Below, piece after piece: positions 7,523 through 13,304 of a DNA stretch of 13,304 bases. Position 1 is the first letter of the stretch. Each line of letters starts with the position of its first letter. A model generated the notes under the pieces. The model saw only the letters and a program-made list of their open reading frames with translations. It did not search any database and was not told the DNA's origin. The DNA is taken from NCBI GenBank assembly GCA_003218345.1, contig QHNF01000050.1:1-13304 (forward strand), read 5' to 3'. Origin of the DNA: Verrucomicrobiota bacterium. Lineage in GTDB: Bacteria > Verrucomicrobiota > Verrucomicrobiia > Chthoniobacterales > UBA10450. Both the position numbers and the translations under genes were made by a program.

Positions 7523-7730
7523 GGACTGTGTAGCCGCAAGACGCAGGCGTATCGCCTGCGTGACAGGAGCTTTCTCTCTCGTGCTCCCAGATTTGCTCGT
7601 TGCAACTTCGCTCGTTGCATAGGTGGCGACCCGTAATGGCTGTTGTAGCCGAACCGAGGTACCGGGCTTTCTTCGCGCAAAGCTGCGCGCGTCGTTTTCG
7701 CTTTCCGAAATGCGACTCAGCAACGAGAGA
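7523..7730. other. Non-coding interval with hairpins and short repeats
   Basis: I see no supportable gene here. Besides the hairpin at 7541-7561, gctcgttgca occurs twice in direct orientation (7595-7604 and 7610-7619) and its inverted core gcaacgag recurs at 7720-7727. A second small hairpin (CGCGCA/TGCGCG around AAGC) lies at 7674-7689. The interval looks like accumulated short repeats or a structured untranslated region. Confidence 0.5.
7541..7561. terminator. Perfect 9-bp stem, 3-base loop hairpin after the small gene
   Basis: ACGCAGGCG (7541-7549) pairs perfectly with CGCCTGCGT (7553-7561) around TAT. It begins 18 bases after the stop of the 58-aa gene, so it could end that transcript. 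It is not followed by a run of T, so it is not a canonical intrinsic terminator. It may instead be a dispersed palindromic repeat. Confidence 0.35.
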
Positions 7731-7758
7731 GGCGGGGCGGAATCGAACCCGCGAATAG
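7728..7758 (-). pseudogene. Degraded copy of the tRNA-Cys 3' part (T arm and acceptor strand)
   Basis: Bases 7728-7758 match 8291-8323 of the intact tRNA-Cys region in the same orientation. The match covers the 3' acceptor strand, the T arm and the variable loop, with two single-G deletions as the only differences. The deletions break the T stem. Beyond 7758 the similarity stops. The next bases (7759-7775) can still form a 5-bp stem with a 7-base loop where an anticodon arm would be, but without U33, and no matching 5' acceptor strand exists. This cannot be a functional tRNA. Confidence 0.7.
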
Positions 7759-7774
7759 ATTCAGGCCGAGAATC

Positions 7775-7804
7775 TTGACCCTTCATAGGGGATAGATGAA
7801 TTAT
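7775..7804 (+). promoter_or_regulatory. Candidate promoter for the small basic ORF
   Basis: TTGACC (7775-7780), an 18-base spacer and AATTAT (7799-7804) approximate sigma70 boxes. Transcription would begin near 7811, ahead of the ribosome binding site at 7842-7847. The spacer region holds an inverted pair TTCAT (7782-7786) / ATGAA (7796-7800) that could be an operator. This rests on visual pattern only. Confidence 0.3.
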
Positions 7805-7852
7805 TTGGGACCTTCGTCCTCCAGTTTCCGTAGAACTTTGTAGAGGTCAGCA

Positions 7853-8008
7853 TTGAACAAGAAAAAGCGTGGGCGCCGCCGAATACGCTCGGCCGAATAC
7901 TGGCGCGCGTACTACACGCAGAAACAGCGTGAATGGCGCGCTGCTCATCCGCGCGCCCGAAAACGACGAAAACAAAAACTAGTGGCGCAAGTGGCGGGCC
8001 GGGGCTGA
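7853..8008 (+). CDS. Tiny, highly basic protein (51 aa), unknown
   Basis: A TTG start at 7853 is preceded by AGAGGT at 7842-7847, a good ribosome binding site at five bases' spacing. An in-frame TAG at 7841 leaves no other upstream start. The product opens with KKKRGRRR, has an amphipathic aromatic/basic core (SAEYWRAYYTQKQREW, residues 13-28), then RAAHPRARKRRKQK. Roughly a third of the residues are Arg or Lys, so nucleic-acid binding is likely by composition. I recognise no family. The E-W-R-A-HP pattern loosely resembles short helical repeats in small mobile-element proteins. It lies inside the interval bounded by the tRNA-Cys gene and its degraded 3' copy. It could be a remnant, a small chromatin-like or RNA-binding protein, or a chance frame, although the paired start signals argue against chance. 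Confidence 0.42.
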   Translation: MNKKKRGRRRIRSAEYWRAYYTQKQREWRAAHPRARKRRKQKLVAQVAGRG

Positions 8009-8292
8009 AACGTGCAGAATCGTCGGTGACATAGGGCGGCATCCATCTACCAGTCGAAAAAATCCTTCCCGTAAACCGACAAGCAGCTAAAGCCTCGTGA
8101 AGCGCGCGTTGTTCGCTCTACTCACATCCTTTGTCGTTTGCTTCGGCATTCGAAGTTCCCGTCATTGCGGCTGCGACTCACGCGCGACACTGTCATTGGC
8201 AAACATCTTTGAATTCCCATGGATTTGTTCTGGCTTCTCTTCTGAGTCAGCCACTTTTTCTGTGTTTCTTTGCGAGTCTTATCTATGAGAAG
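8009..8292. other. Interval between the small basic ORF and tRNA-Cys; no firm gene
   Basis: There is no supportable gene. A GTG frame at 8097-8288 starts with a signal-peptide-like MKRALFALLTSFVVCF and then loses sense. The +1 frame around 8131 continues with SFASAFEVPVIAAA, so a frameshifted small exported-protein gene is possible but unproven. No terminator-like hairpin for the minus-strand tRNA is obvious. Confidence 0.4.
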
Positions 8293-8364
8293 AGGCGGGG
8301 GCGGGAATCGAACCCGCGAATAGCGGTTTTGCAGACCGCGACCTTACCACTTGGCTACCCCGCC
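8293..8364 (-). tRNA. tRNA-Cys (anticodon GCA)
   Basis: The minus strand folds as a complete cloverleaf. The acceptor GGCGGGG pairs with CCCCGCC. The D arm is GCC/GGT, with one G-U pair. The anticodon stem GCGGT/ACCGC encloses loop CTGCAAA, giving anticodon GCA. The variable loop is TATTC, and the T stem GCGGG/CCCGC encloses TTCGATT. The discriminator is U73, a cysteine identity element. The CCA end is not encoded and must be added enzymatically. Confidence 0.96.
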
Positions 8365-8382
8365 GTGCACTTGCGCGAACGC

Positions 8383-8412
8383 AAATTATCGGGCGCGGCA
8401 GGTCAGTGTCAA
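8383..8412 (-). promoter_or_regulatory. Sigma70-type promoter of tRNA-Cys
   Basis: On the minus strand a perfect -35 box TTGACA (8412-8407) is followed after 18 bases by TAATTT (8388-8383) as -10 box. Initiation near 8376 would leave a leader of about 12 bases before the tRNA 5' end at 8364. The position and quality fit a stable-RNA promoter. Confidence 0.65.
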
Positions 8413-8424
8413 TGAATGGACAAT

Positions 8425-8470
8425 ATTGAGCGTTGGACGTTGGGCGTTGCCCATTGAACGTTTGCACTTG
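8425..8470. repeat. Degenerate GCGTTGGAC-type intergenic repeat before hemL
   Basis: This stretch contains imperfect repeats of gcgttggac / gttgggcgttg / attgaacgtt, with a small hairpin TGGGC-GTT-GCCCA at 8441-8453. On the minus strand it reads FNGQRPTSNAQ-like in one frame and NAQRPTLN-like in another, phrases I recall from short intergenic repeats of Verrucomicrobiota and Planctomycetota. Its open frame creates a false 41-residue extension of hemL. Confidence 0.5.
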
Positions 8471-8473
8471 AAC

Positions 8474-9766
8474 ATGACTTCTCGTTCTTCGGACCTATTT
8501 TCCGCTGCGCAAAAATGCATCCCGGGCGGCGTCAACTCGCCAGTGCGTGCATTTCGCAATGTGGATGGCGCTCCGTTTTTCGTGGCGCGCGCGGTAGGCG
8601 CGAAAATTTGGGATGTCGATGGAAAGGAATACACCGATTACGTGGGAAGCTGGGGAGCGGCGATTCTTGGCCATGCGCCGAAAGCGGTTGTGGAGGCAGT
8701 GTGCAAGGCCGCGACACATGGCTTGAGTTTTGGAATTCCGAATCCGCTGGAAGTGGAAATGGCGGAATTGATCTGCGACTGGATGCCGTCGATCGAGAAA
8801 GTACGGATGGTAAATAGCGGCACGGAAGCGACGATGTCGTGCATTCGCCTCGCGCGTGCGTTCACCCAGCGCGATAAAATCATGAAATTCGACGGTTGCT
8901 ACCACGGGCATGTTGATGCGCTGCTCGTGAGAACGGGCAGTGGCGCGCTCACTCTTGGGCGGCCCGACAGCGCCGGCGTGCCGCAGGCATTTGCCGATCT
9001 CACGATTTCATTGCCGTTCAACGATGCCGATCTGGTGCGGAAGGCATTTGCTGAGAATAAAAAACAAATTGCGGCAGTAATTATCGAGCCTGTCCCGGCG
9101 AACGCGGGGCTTTATTTCCCGGCCCACGATTTCTTGTCGATCTTACGGAAGCAATGCGCGATGAATGGCGCGCTTCTGATTTTTGATGAGGTAATGACTG
9201 GTTTCCGTCTAGCACGCGGAGGCGCACAGGAAATTTACGGAGTCAAACCGGACCTTACGGCTTTAGGAAAAGTGATCGGTGGCGGGTTACCGGTCGGCGC
9301 ATTCGGCGGACGCGCTGCAATCATGAACCAACTTTCACCCGATGGTCCCGTTTACCAGGCAGGAACATTGTCCGGTAACCCACTGGCGATGGCCGCGGGT
9401 CTGGCGCAATTGCGCGAGCTTGAACGAATTCACGGCTGGAAATTGCTCGAAGAACGCGGCGGGCAACTCGAGAATCTAGCGCGAGACGCGATCAAGCATT
9501 CGAAGACTGACACCACGTTTCATCGAATTGGATCAATGTTTTGTTTGTTCTTTGCCCCAGAGCCGATTGCTGATCTCGCCGGCGCTCAGCGGAGCAACTT
9601 GAAAGTCTTCGCGAAATTTTTTCATGCCTGTCTAGAACGCGGCATCTATCTTGCGCCGTCGCAGTTTGAGACCGGCTTCATTTCCACAGCGCATACTCCA
9701 GAAGAAATCGAGCAGACAGGAACTGCGCTGCGCGATGCGTTGACCAGCTTGTGGCAACGCTTTTGA
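8474..9766 (+). CDS. hemL: Glutamate-1-semialdehyde 2,1-aminomutase HemL
   Basis: The 430-aa product is full length for the family. HemL converts glutamate-1-semialdehyde to 5-aminolevulinate with PLP/PMP in the C5 haem pathway, in the cytosol. Family motifs in order: CIPGGVNSPVRAF (15-27), WDVDGKEYTDYVGSWG (46-61), MVNSGTEATMSCIRLAR (112-128), the phosphate and substrate region FDGCYHGHVD (139-148), EPVPANAG (205-212), LIFDEVMTGFR with the cofactor Asp238, and LGKVIGGGLPVGAFGG with PLP Lys266. The C-terminal ERGIYLAPSQFETGFISTAHT is also typical. The ATG at 8474 matches the family start exactly. The frame remains open upstream to 8351 only because of an intergenic repeat and antisense tRNA sequence. 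The gene appears to stand alone. No hemA or other haem gene is in the window. Confidence 0.97.
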   Translation: MTSRSSDLFSAAQKCIPGGVNSPVRAFRNVDGAPFFVARAVGAKIWDVDGKEYTDYVGSWGAAILGHAPKAVVEAVCKAATHGLSFGIPNPLEVEMAELICDWMPSIEKVRMVNSGTEATMSCIRLARAFTQRDKIMKFDGCYHGHVDALLVRTGSGALTLGRPDSAGVPQAFADLTISLPFNDADLVRKAFAENKKQIAAVIIEPVPANAGLYFPAHDFLSILRKQCAMNGALLIFDEVMTGFRLARGGAQEIYGVKPDLTALGKVIGGGLPVGAFGGRAAIMNQLSPDGPVYQAGTLSGNPLAMAAGLAQLRELERIHGWKLLEERGGQLENLARDAIKHSKTDTTFHRIGSMFCLFFAPEPIADLAGAQRSNLKVFAKFFHACLERGIYLAPSQFETGFISTAHTPEEIEQTGTALRDALTSLWQRF

Positions 9767-9837
9767 GCGCAAATTTTGCCGGACACTTTTATGTTACATA
9801 TGCCGCACGAATTTGTCGCAGCACTCCCGTATCAGTT

Positions 9838-9865
9838 CATCGCCTCAAATCCTGCATTTGCGATG
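9838..9865. terminator. Bulged 10-bp hairpin downstream of hemL
   Basis: CATCG (9838-9842) pairs with CGATG (9861-9865) and CAAAT (9846-9850) with ATTTG (9856-9860), around loop CCTGC with a three-base bulge. A T-rich but interrupted stretch (ATTTCTCCTTT) follows closely. It lies 72 bases after the hemL stop and could end that transcript. There is no clean T tract. Confidence 0.3.
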
Positions 9866-9880
9866 GCAACATTTCTCCTT

Positions 9881-10002
9881 TGTCATTCCGAGCGAAGTCG
9901 ACTGCCAAGCCGTAGCTTTATGCGAAGCTCTGGAGGAATCTCTTACTCCTAAACCTAGAGAACATTGAGATTGAGAATGTCTCGACTCCGCTCGACATGA
10001 CA
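9881..10002. repeat. 122-bp inverted-repeat (MITE-like) element overlapping a start codon
   Basis: The two 21-base ends (9881-9901 and 9982-10002) are inverted copies matching at 18 of 21 positions. They begin with TGTCATTCCGAGCGAAG and end with CGCTCGACATGACA. The interior contains a smaller hairpin (AGCTT 9914-9918 / AAGCT 9925-9929) and the GGAGGAATCTC phrase often seen in this repeat class. No transposase is present. The right end includes the ATG (9997) of the next gene, so the element shapes that gene's start and leader. Confidence 0.65.
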
Positions 10003-12591
10003 AGTACGGCAACCTCGCGAATTCGGCCAGTTGCAAAGTTCTTTTTCGACGGTGACAGGAAGTTTTTTGTTAAAGGCGTCACTTACGGACCTTTCAAGCC
10101 GGACGCGGAAGGAAACTATCTTGGCCAACCCGCGCAAGTCGATTCCGATCTGGCGCTCATGCGCAAGGCTGGTTTGAATGTTGTGCGAATTTACCATCCG
10201 CCACCATGTTGGTTTCTTGATCGTTGTGCCGATGCCGGTATGCGCGTGATGGTTACGCTTCCCTGGGAAAAACATATCGAGTTCCTACACGAAAGATCGA
10301 TCCGCAAACAAATTGCCGAAACTGTCCGTACTGCCGTGAGCGCACACGCCGGGCATCCAGCAATCTTTGGTTACCTGGTCGGCAACGAGATCTCGAGCAC
10401 AATGGCGCGCTGGCTCGGCACGCGTCGAGTGATTGAATTTGTGGAGGAATTGATTCAGCTCGGACGCGCGATCGATCCTCATGCCCTCTTTTCCTATGCC
10501 ACTTATCCGCCAACCGAATACTTGCTGCCGCAGAATGCCGATTTTTGCTGTTTTAATGTTTATCTTCACAACCAGCGCGATTTCGAGGGTTACCTGCTTC
10601 GGCTGCAAAATCTCACTGGCGAGCATCCGCTTATCCTGGGGGAATTCGGCATGGACACAATCCGGCATTCGCAGGATGAACAGGCCGAAATGCTGGGTTG
10701 GCATGTCGATAGCGTGGTAAAATGCGGCCTTGCCGGAACTATTTTTTTTACGTGGACGGATGAATGGTTTACCGGTGGCCAGGAGATCACGGATTGGGCA
10801 TTCGGGATTGTCACGCGAGAGCGCAAACCGAAAAAAGCCTTCTACACGCTCGAAGAAAAGCTTGGGCGAAATGATTCCACCTTGCCGCATCGCCCCTTGC
10901 CGCGCGCGCCGTTCGTGTCAGTTATTGTTTGTTCGTATAACGGAGGCCGCACTCTCGCAGCCTGCCTTGATTCGTTAGGGAGACTAAACTATCCCGACTA
11001 TGAAGTTATTCTGGTCGATGACGGTTCTACGGACGATACAGCTTACATCGCAGCGCAGTACCCAAGGGTGCGCTATATCCATCAGAGTAATCATGGATTG
11101 AGCCACGCTCGCAATACCGGCGCCACCGCAGCAAGAGGCGAAGTATTCGCCTATACTGATTCTGACTGCATGGTGGATGCGGATTGGCTGTATTATCTAA
11201 TCGGTACGCTTGTAAGTGGGGATTATGCAGGAGTAGGCGGCCCGAATGTCACACCGCCAGCCCAAAATTGGATCCAGGCGTGTGTTGCAGCAGCACCTGG
11301 TGGCCCCAGCCATGTTCTGCTTACCGATACAATCGCCGAGCACATCCCCGGTTGTAATATGGCATTTTACCGATGGGCTTTTGAACGCGTAGGCGGCTTC
11401 GACCCCGAGTACCATAAAGCCGGCGATGACGTCGATTTCTGCTGGCGAATCCAACAGGCTGGCTGGGTCATTGCCTTCAGTCCTACCGCGATTGTCTGGC
11501 ACTATCGACGTTTTACTCTTCGCGCTTTCTTGAAACAGCAAGATGGTTACGGCGAAGCGGAATCGCTCCTCCGCTTTAAACATTTGATCTTTTTCGGTCC
11601 GACTGGCACCGCGAAGTGGCGCGGCCAAATTTACGGGACTCCGCGCTTCAGCTGGTTCGTGAACCGGCCAGTGATCTATCACGGAATTTTCGGCGAAGGA
11701 TTCTTTCAGTCGATTTACCCTGCGCCGCAATCAGACGTAGCTGCGTACCTGAGCAGTATTGAATGGTTTGCCCTGACGATTTTTCTTTTTGGTCTGGGAA
11801 TTTTTTTGCCGGCGCTGCGCATTGTGCCTTATCTGATGCTCGGCGGCACACTATGTGTGGCGCTATCCTACATGGTGCGGGCTTCCATTGAGCCGAAATT
11901 CGACACGGTTTACGCCCGATTGCTTGTGATGTTGCTCGCCTTAGCTCAACCGCTGGTGCGGGGATTTTCTCGTTATTTCACCTGGCTGCATTTCAAACGC
12001 ACGCCTGGCAGCGTGATTCGGGCCCATGAACACTTGCCCGAACGCGCCCGCTTTGCAGGCCCTCTTGGCCGCCGGGTTTTTTGGAGCGAACAAGGCAGGG
12101 ATCGCCACTATTTGCTTGGCGCCATCTTCCAGTTACTCGATGAAGAAGGTTGGCGTTACTCCACTGACAGCGGGTGGAACGAGTGGGACATTCAAATCTA
12201 TGGAAATTTTTGGTGGAGCATCGCGCTTCAAACAGTCACGGAATATCACGGCGGCGGGAAATGTCTAACACGTGTTCGGCTTCGCAACCGGTTGGTTACA
12301 ACAACTATCATTTTTAATCTCATTGCATTAAGTCTGTTAATCTATCGGCAGCTCAACATTTCCCATGTTGATCTTTGGTTCATTATTCCCTATTTGCTCT
12401 TCCTGGTGTTTCTCGGGACGCGCGCGCGTTTGTTGAAGTCACGTGTAGCTGAGCTTGTTGATCTTGCCGGGCAGCGTGCGGGCCTGCAGTGGGTGATGCG
12501 CCAACGTAAAATTGGCAAGACCGAATCGACACCTCAAGTTCAGATCCCGTCGACTGCGAGGGATGGCGCCTCGTCGCATTTGTCCAGCTAG
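9997..12591 (+). CDS. Fusion of glycoside-hydrolase-like domain, family 2 glycosyltransferase and membrane C-terminus
   Basis: The 864-aa product has three parts. Residues 15-290 form a TIM-barrel glycosidase-like domain of the GH2/GH5 clan: FVKGVTYGPF, MRKAGLNVVRIYHPP, the likely acid/base Glu131 in YLVGNEIS, the likely nucleophile Glu216 in ILGEFGMD, and FFTWTDEWF. Residues 305-535 are a GT2 domain: VSVIVCSYNGG, VDDGST (341-345), NHGLSHARNTG, the DXD-type DSD (388-390), and acceptor-side GFDPEY..AGDDVDFCWRIQQAGW (Asp477/478). A membrane region follows (helices about 587-608, 612-628, 640-656, 765-785 and 790-806) with a soluble insert near 665-760. No signal peptide or helix precedes the GT2 domain, so both catalytic domains appear cytoplasmic. 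It probably acts in surface polysaccharide or glycolipid synthesis, an inference. ATG 9997 is the only reasonable start and lies in the repeat end. Confidence 0.85.
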   Translation: MTSTATSRIRPVAKFFFDGDRKFFVKGVTYGPFKPDAEGNYLGQPAQVDSDLALMRKAGLNVVRIYHPPPCWFLDRCADAGMRVMVTLPWEKHIEFLHERSIRKQIAETVRTAVSAHAGHPAIFGYLVGNEISSTMARWLGTRRVIEFVEELIQLGRAIDPHALFSYATYPPTEYLLPQNADFCCFNVYLHNQRDFEGYLLRLQNLTGEHPLILGEFGMDTIRHSQDEQAEMLGWHVDSVVKCGLAGTIFFTWTDEWFTGGQEITDWAFGIVTRERKPKKAFYTLEEKLGRNDSTLPHRPLPRAPFVSVIVCSYNGGRTLAACLDSLGRLNYPDYEVILVDDGSTDDTAYIAAQYPRVRYIHQSNHGLSHARNTGATAARGEVFAYTDSDCMVDADWLYYLIGTLVSGDYAGVGGPNVTPPAQNWIQACVAAAPGGPSHVLLTDTIAEHIPGCNMAFYRWAFERVGGFDPEYHKAGDDVDFCWRIQQAGWVIAFSPTAIVWHYRRFTLRAFLKQQDGYGEAESLLRFKHLIFFGPTGTAKWRGQIYGTPRFSWFVNRPVIYHGIFGEGFFQSIYPAPQSDVAAYLSSIEWFALTIFLFGLGIFLPALRIVPYLMLGGTLCVALSYMVRASIEPKFDTVYARLLVMLLALAQPLVRGFSRYFTWLHFKRTPGSVIRAHEHLPERARFAGPLGRRVFWSEQGRDRHYLLGAIFQLLDEEGWRYSTDSGWNEWDIQIYGNFWWSIALQTVTEYHGGGKCLTRVRLRNRLVTTTIIFNLIALSLLIYRQLNISHVDLWFIIPYLLFLVFLGTRARLLKSRVAELVDLAGQRAGLQWVMRQRKIGKTESTPQVQIPSTARDGASSHLSS

Positions 12592-12595
12592 GATT

Positions 12596-13304
12596 TCAGA
12601 ACATCAAAAGCGTTTTGCCTGCCCCGCGGTCGATGCGACCAATCCGTTTGGCCCGCAAGAGTGATATCGCGCGATTCGCATCGCCTTCTGCAACGATTGC
12701 GACCATCCCGATGCCCATGTTGAAAACTTGATACATCTCGTGGGACTCGATATTTCCTTCTTGCTGCAAAATTCGAAAGATGCGTGGCACACGCCAGCTT
12801 TTCGTTTCAATCACTGCATCACAATTTGCAGGCAAAATCCTCGGCAGATTATCGATGAGACCACCGCCCGTGATGTGGGCAAGTCCTTTGATCATACCGC
12901 TTGGAATTTTTGCCAGGAGCGGCTGATAATTCTTGTGCACGCGCAGCAACTCTTCGCCCACAGTGATGGTTGATCCTTTAAGGTGTGAACTAACCTTGAG
13001 CCGCATTTTGCCAAACAAAACTTCTCGCGCTAACGAGTAGCCGTTCGTGTGCAAGCCGTTCGATTCTAGGCCGAGAATTACATCACCCGGGCGGATCTTG
13101 CTGCCGTCGATGATTCCGCGGCGTTCCACAAGGCCAACGATGCAGCCGGCCAGATCGTATTCATTCTCGTGATATATTCCAGGCATCTGCGCTGTTTCGC
13201 CGCCGAGCAAAGCGCAGCCCGCGGACTGGCAGGCGCGAGAAAAACCGCGTAGGAGTTGTTGGAACACGCGGGGTTCGAGTTTTTCGCAGCCGATGTAGTC
13301 CAGG
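12596..13304 (-). CDS. purM: Phosphoribosylformylglycinamidine cyclo-ligase PurM, C-terminal two thirds (5' end outside window)
   Basis: The minus-strand frame is open through the window edge. The visible 235 or so residues begin within DYIGCEKLEPRVFQQLLRGF, so the ATG-like start at 13267 is internal. The motifs are those of PurM (AIR synthetase): ACQSAGCALLGGETAQMPGIY, DVILGLESNGLHTNGYSLAR, GLAHITGGGLIDNLPRILP and the C-terminal FNMGIGMVAIV. PurM uses ATP to close formylglycinamidine ribonucleotide to AIR, the fifth step of purine synthesis. About 110 N-terminal residues would lie beyond the window. Its stop is convergent with the GH-GT2 gene at only four bases' distance, leaving no room for a terminator between them. 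Confidence 0.96.
   Translation of the reverse strand, partial: LDYIGCEKLEPRVFQQLLRGFSRACQSAGCALLGGETAQMPGIYHENEYDLAGCIVGLVERRGIIDGSKIRPGDVILGLESNGLHTNGYSLAREVLFGKMRLKVSSHLKGSTITVGEELLRVHKNYQPLLAKIPSGMIKGLAHITGGGLIDNLPRILPANCDAVIETKSWRVPRIFRILQQEGNIESHEMYQVFNMGIGMVAIVAEGDANRAISLLRAKRIGRIDRGAGKTLLMF

Noticed and set aside
7541..7760. CRISPR-like array
   Set aside because: The repeats are only 8-10 bases, two or three copies, irregularly spaced and partly inverted. There are no cas genes.
7731..7810. A second functional tRNA on the minus strand
   Set aside because: The T stem is broken by two base deletions, the anticodon-like loop lacks U33, and no 5' acceptor strand complementary to CCCCGCC is present.
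7761..8042. 93-aa minus-strand frame opposite the small basic ORF
   Set aside because: It has low-complexity hydrophobic content and no ribosome binding site, and looks like a shadow of the plus-strand basic ORF.
8131..8415. 94-aa plus-strand frame across the tRNA
   Set aside because: Its second half is antisense tRNA sequence (the familiar RGRESNPRI translation), so it is not a gene as a whole.
8351..8473. Upstream extension of hemL to 8351
   Set aside because: It overlaps the antisense tRNA-Cys and an intergenic repeat. HemL homologues begin at the position of ATG 8474.

Overview
The window reads like a chromosomal segment of a Verrucomicrobiota-type soil bacterium (Spartobacteria/Chthoniobacterales-like). 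This placement is inference. It rests on a diderm type II secretion locus with divergent accessory subunits, many signal-peptide proteins, moderate GC content, and short intergenic repeat families of the kind I associate with Verrucomicrobiota and Planctomycetota. No rRNA or other marker gene here fixes the taxonomy.

Region 1 (1-7132) is a type II secretion system (T2SS) locus in two convergent blocks. The plus-strand block runs gspI (5'-truncated by the window edge), gspJ, gspK, gspL, gspM and a small periplasmic protein that may be a GspC/PilP-like clamp. Genes overlap or lie a few bases apart. The minus-strand block runs gspF, an unrecognised secreted beta-rich protein, and gspG (major pseudopilin). 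Together they give the pseudopilus (G, I, J, K), the inner-membrane platform (F, L, M) and a possible link to the secretin. The secretin GspD, the ATPase GspE, GspH and the prepilin peptidase are not in the window.

Region 2 (7133-8473) is gene-poor and structured. It holds a small secreted-peptide gene, a near-perfect hairpin, a degraded copy of the 3' part of a tRNA, a tiny very basic ORF (51 aa) with its own ribosome binding site, and an intact tRNA-Cys(GCA) with a good sigma70-type promoter. The degraded tRNA copy lies in direct orientation about 0.5 kb beyond the 3' end of the intact tRNA. This is the geometry left by integration at a tRNA gene. Short lineage-type repeats sit upstream of gspF and hemL and create false N-terminal extensions.

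Region 3 (8474-13304) is housekeeping plus glycan metabolism. It holds hemL (glutamate-1-semialdehyde aminotransferase, C5 haem pathway), then a 122-bp inverted-repeat element whose right end supplies the start codon of the next gene. That gene is an 864-aa fusion of a glycoside-hydrolase-like TIM barrel, a family 2 glycosyltransferase and a membrane C-terminus. Convergent purM (5' end outside the window) lies 4 bases away.

The most interesting items are the GH-GT2 fusion with its apparently cytoplasmic hydrolase domain, the tRNA-flanked interval with its tiny basic ORF, and the unknown secreted protein between gspF and gspG.
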